A stretch of 64,000 bases of DNA from the NCBI GenBank assembly GCA_004297935.1, contig SCRE01000005.1:1-64000 (forward strand). Direction: 5' to 3'. Below, piece by piece: positions 58,838 to 64,000 of the stretch (positions within the stretch are counted from its first letter, which is position 1; every line of letters starts with the position of its first letter). The position numbers and the translations under genes are program-made. This DNA comes from Microbacteriaceae bacterium (lineage in GTDB: Bacteria; Actinomycetota; Actinomycetes; Actinomycetales; Microbacteriaceae). The notes beneath the pieces were generated by a model that saw nothing but the letters and a program-made list of their open reading frames with translations, searched no databases and had not been told where the DNA came from.

Positions 58838-59505
58838 TGTTCATCAGCAGGATGGCCATCAACGGTGCTCGCCGACAGTCGAGATTTCTCCTCGGCTCGC
58901 CGCAGGCGATGCATGCGGCGGTGCTCGCATCGTTTCCGCCGGGGACGCTAACAGAAGGCGATGCAGGAAGAGTGTTGTGGCGCATTGATAAGGAGCCTTC
59001 GCGCGCGACGTGGCTTTACGTCGTCAGCCCGGGGCAGCCGGACATGACGCATCTCATCGAGCAAGCCGGTTGGCCGACGCAGGCCGCATGGGAGACGCGA
59101 GACTACCTGCCGTTTCTGGGGCGCATCCGGACCGGGCAGCAGTGGGCGTTCCGGTTGGTCGGCAATCCGGTGCATTCAGTGAATCTGGAGAGCGGTGAGT
59201 CGAAGCGACTCGGGCATATCACCGCTGTGCAGCAGGCACAGTGGCTCAGGCAGCGTGGTGAGAACAGCGGTTTTGCACTCACGCAGACGGAAGCCGGTGC
59301 CGACGATCTCGTTGTCAGCGAACGCGAGAAACGGTCGTTCCGGCGGGAGAGCGCGCAGGTGACGCTGTCGACTGCTCGTTTTGACGGCCGGTTGGAAGTG
59401 CGCGATGCATCCGAATTGAGACATGCGCTCACGCACGGCATCGGCAGGGCGAAGGGGTACGGCTGCGGACTGCTCACACTCGTGCCGGTACGGTCCGATG
59501 GCTAA
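58837..59505 (+). CDS. cas6e: crRNA-processing endoribonuclease Cas6e (Cse3/CasE)
   Basis: 222 aa from ATG 58837. 'FISRMAINGARRQSRFLLGSPQAMHAAVLASFPP' (with His in the catalytic helix), a C-terminal Gly-rich loop 'GIGRAKGYGCGLLTLVPV' and two RRM-like halves are typical. It cuts the array transcript at the base of each repeat hairpin and could equally process the mini-array hairpins near 54.5 kb. Confidence 0.93.
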   Translation: MFISRMAINGARRQSRFLLGSPQAMHAAVLASFPPGTLTEGDAGRVLWRIDKEPSRATWLYVVSPGQPDMTHLIEQAGWPTQAAWETRDYLPFLGRIRTGQQWAFRLVGNPVHSVNLESGESKRLGHITAVQQAQWLRQRGENSGFALTQTEAGADDLVVSEREKRSFRRESAQVTLSTARFDGRLEVRDASELRHALTHGIGRAKGYGCGLLTLVPVRSDG

Positions 59506-60454
59506 GCGGCCCGGTGCTCCGTCGCCCGATTTGACCGAGCTGGTCAGAGCGCAGGATCGGATCTCGTTCATCTACATCGAGCGTGCTGTCATCCACCGTG
59601 ATCAGAATGCGATCACGGCCACCGACGAACGCGGGACGGTTCATATCCCGGCGGCATCGCTGGGCGCTCTGTTGCTTGGGCCAGGGACGCGGGTGACGCA
59701 TCAGGCTATGATGTTGCTGGCGGAGAGCGGATCAACTGCCGTGTGGGTCGGCGAACGGGGGGTGCGCTACTACGCGCACGGTCGTAGTTTGGCGAGATCC
59801 AGTCGGCTGCTTCAGGCGCAGGCGCGACTGGTCTCCAATCAATCGTCGCGACTTGCGGTGGCGCGTGTCATGTACGGCATGCGGTTCACAGGTGAGGATG
59901 TCAGCGCCTTCACCATGCAACAACTTCGCGGCCGGGAGGGTGCGCGAGTGCGTCGTATCTACAGGGACGAGTCCAAACGGACCGGTGTGGCCTGGAAGCG
60001 TCGTGACTACGACCCGAATGACTTCGAGGGCGGTGACACTATCAATACCGCGCTGACATCGGCTCATCAGTGTCTCTATGGGATTGTCCACGCCGTTATC
60101 GTCGCACTGGGATGTGCGCCTGGACTCGGGTTCGTGCACACGGGTCATGTCCGGTCGTTCGTCTACGATATTGCTGATCTCTACAAGGCGGAGATCACAA
60201 TTCCGATTGCTTTTGATATCGCGGCTTTGGGGCCGAGTGATGTGGAAGCGGAGACCCGGCACGCGGTACGCGATGCGGTCATCGACGGGGCCATTCTCAC
60301 GCGATGTTCGCGGGACATCCGTCAGTTGTTGCTTCCGGATGAAACCGATGATGATGACGCGGTGCTCGGGACGTACGCGGACGTCGTCGAGCTGTGGGAC
60401 GGCGGCTCGAGGCAGGTCGCAGCCGGGACTTCATATGGGGATGCCGATTGGTAG
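59498..60454 (+). CDS. cas1e: Type I-E adaptation integrase Cas1
   Basis: 318 aa from ATG 59498 (the track start is 25 codons earlier inside cas6e). 'RISFIYIERAVIHRDQNAIT' beta domain; catalytic Glu/His/Asp in 'QLRGREGARVRRIYRDE', 'GFVHTGHVRSFVYDIADLYK'. Works with Cas2 to insert new spacers at the leader end of the array, which lies beyond the window's right edge. Confidence 0.95.
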   Translation: MAKRPGAPSPDLTELVRAQDRISFIYIERAVIHRDQNAITATDERGTVHIPAASLGALLLGPGTRVTHQAMMLLAESGSTAVWVGERGVRYYAHGRSLARSSRLLQAQARLVSNQSSRLAVARVMYGMRFTGEDVSAFTMQQLRGREGARVRRIYRDESKRTGVAWKRRDYDPNDFEGGDTINTALTSAHQCLYGIVHAVIVALGCAPGLGFVHTGHVRSFVYDIADLYKAEITIPIAFDIAALGPSDVEAETRHAVRDAVIDGAILTRCSRDIRQLLLPDETDDDDAVLGTYADVVELWDGGSRQVAAGTSYGDADW

Positions 60455-60810
60455 TTCTCATACTCACGGCGTGCCCGGTCGGCCTTCGGGGGCATCTGAC
60501 CCGCTGGCTGCTTGAAGTGAGTTCCGGTGTCTTTGTCGGACGTGTGTCGAGTCGCGTGCGCGATTCGCTCTGGGAGCGCGTGGTCGAGCTGGCGAAGGAT
60601 GGCCGCGCTATCATGATCTACTCGGTGCGCGGGGAGCAAGGGCTTGCTTTCAAGGTCCATCGACATGATTGGAAGCCCGTGGATGTTGATGGCATCCATT
60701 TGATGTTGAGGCCAGGACCTGAGGCGGCGGACTCCCGGACTCCGCAGTTGCGTGCCGGGTGGAGCAACGCGAGTATGTACAAGCGCGCCGCTCGTCGCGG
60801 TTCGCACTAG
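60448..60810 (+). CDS. cas2e: Type I-E Cas2 (CasF type)
   Basis: 120 aa, TTG start at 60448 overlapping cas1 by 7 bp; the longer track ORF is not needed. '(M)VVLILTACPVGLRGHLTRWLLEVSSGVFVGRVSSRVRDSLWERVVELAKDGRAIMIYS' is the Cas2e family N-terminus. Structural partner of Cas1. The array's leader-distal end starts about 20 bp after its stop. Confidence 0.93.
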   Translation: MVVLILTACPVGLRGHLTRWLLEVSSGVFVGRVSSRVRDSLWERVVELAKDGRAIMIYSVRGEQGLAFKVHRHDWKPVDVDGIHLMLRPGPEAADSRTPQLRAGWSNASMYKRAARRGSH

Positions 60811-60827
60811 ACGTCGGGCCAATGCTC

Positions 60828-63800
60828 GTGCGGGGAGCACACCGAAACGGCCAGGGCGATCCCCGCCGGCACGGGGAGCACTCGTGACCTGGTGGTACGG
60901 ATGCAGCCAATCGGGATCATCCCCGCCTGCGCGGGGAGCACCCCGCGACCGCGGCCGTCGCATCCTCGCAAACAGTATCATCCCCGCCTGCGCGGGGAGC
61001 ACCCGGTGACGACCGAGATCGTCTTCGGCAGCCGGGGATCACCCCCGCCTGCGTCGGGAGCACGTCGGCATCGGTTCCGGTCTGACCGGTCGTCCAGGAT
61101 CATCCCCGCCTGCGCGGGGAGCACGGCGTGACCGATTCTTGTACTTTGCGGCAAAAAGGATCATCCCCGCCTGCGCGGGGAGCACACCGACCTCACATGC
61201 TGACACGTGACACAACCGGGATCATCCCCGCCTGCGCTGGGAGCACTTGGCTATGTCGTCTCGTATTATCACGCGATAGGGATCATCCCCGCCTGCGCGG
61301 GGAGCACGGGATGCGCACGGTTCAATTCAGCATAGAATCGGGATCATCCCCGCCTGCGCGGGGAGCACCAGCGCGGCCGCCGCGTGCTCGCCGCTCATCC
61401 GGGATCATCCTCGCCTGCGCGGGGAGCACTGCCGCGCCGACACCGAATCCGAATCCGACGGGATCATCCCCGCCTGCGCGGGGAGCACGTGCTCGTGTCA
61501 ACCAGGGCGCATGCTCCGGTGGGATCATCCCCGCCTGCGCGGGGAGCACGCCGCGATGGATGCCGAGACGACGATCAAGCTGGGATCATCCCCGCCTGCG
61601 CGGGGAGCACCGTGCGTTGACTTTCATGACTCTTGCTCCTTCGGGATCATCCCCGCCTGCGCGGGGAGCACCATATGCTCAAGCTCTTGAGGCTCGCATC
61701 GTTGGGATCATCCCCGCCTGCGCGGGGAGCACTCGGTCTTCATGGTGAAACCAAGTCCGGCCGGGGATCATCCCCGCCTGCGCGGGGAGCACCATCCAAA
61801 GAGGATGATACTGAAATCGTGAGCGGGATCATCCCCGCCTGCGCGGGGAGCACGGCGGGAAGACGGTCGGCGCGGTCCGTTCCGCGGGATCATCCCCGCC
61901 TGCGCGGGGAGCACCCGAGCGTCGTTCTCACAGTATTGAATGAATCAGGATCATCCCCGCCTGCGCGGGGAGCACCACCCCGCTGATTCCTTGCCGATCA
62001 GCGGGGTGGGATCATCCCCGCCTGCGCGGGGAGCACTAAAGGGCGTCCGCCGTCGAGTAGCGGCGCTCGGGATCATCCCCGCCTGCGCGGGGAGCACACC
62101 GCGTACGGTCCGGACGGGGTTGACGCTCTGGGATCATCCCCGCCTGCGCGGGGAGCACCAATCACGATGACGGTTCCGGTCATAGATTTAGGGATCATCC
62201 CCGCCTGCGCGGGGAGCACGTACTCCACCAGCAGCGCACTCAAGCGTTCGCGTGGATCATCCCCGCCTGCGCGGGGAGCACCCTGCCCATCGAAGACGAA
62301 GGCCGGGTTATCTGGGATCATCCCCGCCTGCGCGGGGAGCACCTTCCGTTGACGATGCTCGCCGGATGGGTCGCGGGATCATCCCCGCCTGCGCGGGGAG
62401 CACGGCCCAGTCACAGATATCCCCTAGCTCGATCTGGGATCATCCCCGCCTGCGCGGGGAGCACAACATGCCCTGACGCAAAGCGATATAGCGGGTGGGA
62501 TCATCCCCGCCTGCGCGGGGAGCACCGTGCGACGTTCATATTCCGCACGATAGTCACGGGATCATCCCCGCCTGCGCGGGGAGCACACCCCACAGTGACA
62601 ACGCTTTTTTGATGGATTGGGATCATCCCCGCCTGCGCGGGGAGCACCCACGCCAATCAGGCATGTGGGGCGGCTATTCGGGATCATCCCCGCCTGCGCG
62701 GGGAGCACGCGTACACCACCGAGTCGGCAGGGAGTCCGGCGGGATCATCCCCGCCTGCGCGGGGAGCACCGGTGACTGGGAGTCGGAGTGGCCCTTTACT
62801 GGGGATCATCCCCGCCTGCGCGGGGAGCACAAGTTGCCCCTTCTGGGCCGGCTCACGTTGGCGGGATCATCCCCGCCTGCGCGGGGAGCACTCGGAACGG
62901 CAACACAACCCGGAACGGATCACGGGATCATCCCCGCCTGCGCGGGGAGCACTCACCGCGCTTATGTCGCCGGATGCCGTGACTGGGATCATCCCCGCCT
63001 GCGCGGGGAGCACCCCTTTTTCATCACGTACACTATCCCAGTTATGGGATCATCCCCGCCTGCGCGGGGAGCACACGATGACCGCGGACGGCACACCAGT
63101 GCAGGTGGGATCATCCCCGCCTGCGCGGGGAGCACAGGGACGAGGAGAGTTGGCCTCCGCCAACAGTGGGATCATCCCCGCCTGCGCGGGGAGCACACGT
63201 TGGGCGCCTACGATACGACCACGGCGACGGGATCATCCCCGCCTGCGCGGGGAGCACGGTCGCCGCCATTGATCCGGTCCCCCCACGACGGGATCATCCC
63301 CGCCTGCGCGGGGAGCACGCCGCTGAAATAGTGCGCAAGAATAGCCTGTGGGGATCATCCCCGCCTGCGCGGGGAGCACTTCTATCGAAGATACAGCCGA
63401 TCCTGAAGCAAGGGATCATCCCCGCCTGCGCGGGGAGCACCCGTCGTCACGTGCTTTGAGAATTCTCCTTTTGGGATCATCCCCGCCTGCGCGGGGAGCA
63501 CCAATCTCGTGACAATCCATGCTGGTGTGCGATGGGATCATCCCCGCCTGCGCGGGGAGCACCTATGACAGCTCCTATTCGGTGTGGCCCCAATGGGATC
63601 ATCCCCGCCTGCGCGGGGAGCACCGACCAGTACAAGACCACTCCGGCTGACCCTAGGGATCATCCCCGCCTGCGCGGGGAGCACTTACGCGGTTCACGCG
63701 CAAGCACTCAGCGTCGGTGGATCATCCCCGCCTGCGCGGGGAGCACTGCGCCTTCAGCTGAGCAGTCTTCTTCAACGCGGGATCATCCCCGCCTGCGCGG

Positions 63801-64000
63801 GGAGCACTACCTGGATTCGAAGACGGCTCTCGAACAGACGGGATCATCCCCGCCTGCGCGGGGAGCACCGCTCTCGTCGTACACGCGCTTGGAGCGGACA
63901 GGGATCATCCCCGCCTGCGCGGGGAGCACGATGTCCGCGCCGTCGCCGAGGCGATCGAAGCAGGATCATCCCCGCCTGCGCGGGGAGCACCTGACGTGCC
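60828..64000 (-). CRISPR. Type I-E CRISPR array, transcribed right to left, open at window end
   Basis: 51 repeats of 28 bp (plus-strand form GGATCATCCCCGCC...GGGGAGCAC) from 60914 to 63990, one degenerate repeat at 60854-60881 (five changes) and a repeat remnant at 60828-60840. Period is 61 bp with few exceptions (spacer-plus-base of 31 at 61430, 32 at 61733, 34 at 62220 and 63685). The sense repeat is GTGCTCCCCGCGCAGGCGGG + GATGATCC, with stem CCCCGC-GCAG-GCGGGG and handle ATGATCC, as in other actinobacterial I-E arrays. Variant repeats cluster at the left (60854, 60975, 61036, 61219, 61402), the old end, so the leader is to the right. The base before the plus-strand repeat is G mostly, A five times and T twice. 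Confidence 0.98.
61976..62008 (-). repeat. Palindromic CRISPR spacer
   Basis: This spacer is almost entirely an inverted repeat: CACCCCGCTGAT, an 8-9 nt loop, then ATCAGCGGGGTG, a perfect 12-bp stem. It looks like a captured terminator stem of a phage or plasmid. The crRNA would fold on itself. Confidence 0.85.

Noticed and set aside
60811-60853. CRISPR leader directly after cas2
   Set aside because: The stretch is short, GC-rich and contains a repeat remnant; repeat polarity and degeneration place the leader at the opposite end.
61128-63994. Plus-strand ORFs full of 'SSPPARGA', 'IIPACAGS' and 'DHPRLRGEH'
   Set aside because: These are translations of the CRISPR repeat in three frames, a known source of false protein annotations.

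Overview
The window is high-GC DNA from an actinobacterium. It is probably a member of the Microbacteriaceae, judged from the very frequent GCGGATGC / GCATCCG coding hexamers, family-typical intergenic repeats built on 'TCTCGATACGC...CTACTCGACCA', leaderless promoters and ATGA-coupled operons. No rRNA or tRNA gene was seen. The assignment rests on sequence style, not on a marker gene.

Region 1 (1-6.5 kb) is a reductive pyrimidine / beta-alanine degradation cluster on the + strand. It holds the 3' end of a carbon-nitrogen hydrolase (beta-ureidopropionase-like), dihydropyrimidinase, an LLM-class oxidoreductase, a class III omega-aminotransferase and an acylating (methyl)malonate-semialdehyde dehydrogenase; pyrE follows. 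Region 2 (6.5-12.7 kb) is housekeeping: a membrane protein with a septum-formation domain, a GntR/YtrA regulator with a perfect 26-bp operator, an ABC exporter whose ATPase has lost its catalytic centre, GNAT, HAD-IIA and a SpoU methyltransferase. Region 3 (12.7-19.3 kb) is a seven-gene minus-strand operon: HAD phosphatase, PhnD-C-E-E type importer, metallophosphoesterase and RpiR/SIS regulator. It looks like uptake and dephosphorylation of a phosphonate or phosphate ester. Region 4 (19.4-24.4 kb) has a divergent LysR / YeiH pair, DUF3151, a PfkB sugar kinase, an ArsR remnant and DUF899.

Region 5 (24.5-33.6 kb) is a minus-strand molybdenum hydroxylase operon (coxS, coxL form II, coxM, coxG and maturation genes xdhC, coxE, coxD, mocA), with a SufU homologue upstream.

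Region 6 (34.2-50.5 kb) is a vitamin B6 degradation island (pathway through 4-pyridoxolactone). Pyridoxamine-pyruvate aminotransferase and a GMC oxidase feed pyridoxal to an SDR (pyridoxal 4-dehydrogenase) and an MBL-fold 4-pyridoxolactonase. Then an HAD-like 5-dehydrogenase, a class II aldolase-fold decarboxylase, the ring-opening FAD monooxygenase MHPCO and an alpha/beta hydrolase finish degradation. A BMP-type ABC importer and an IclR regulator sit inside the island, so the importer is a strong candidate vitamin B6 transporter.

Region 7 (50.5-64 kb) is a complete type I-E CRISPR-Cas locus: cas3, a HicAB toxin-antitoxin module, then cas8e-cse2-cas7e-cas5e-cas6e-cas1-cas2 and an array of at least 52 repeats running past the window end. 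Repeat polarity shows the array is transcribed toward the cas genes, with its leader beyond 64,000.

The most exciting signal lies between hicA and cas8e: a two-repeat degenerate mini-array (54503-54579) with an intact 8-nt crRNA handle, a 20-nt pseudo-spacer and a canonical 21-nt 3' hairpin piece. The pseudo-spacer matches the cas8e transcription start region (54645-54658) at 12 of 14 positions. The only mismatches are at positions 6 and 12, the bases that Cascade flips out. This reads as a crRNA-like guide by which Cascade represses its own promoter.
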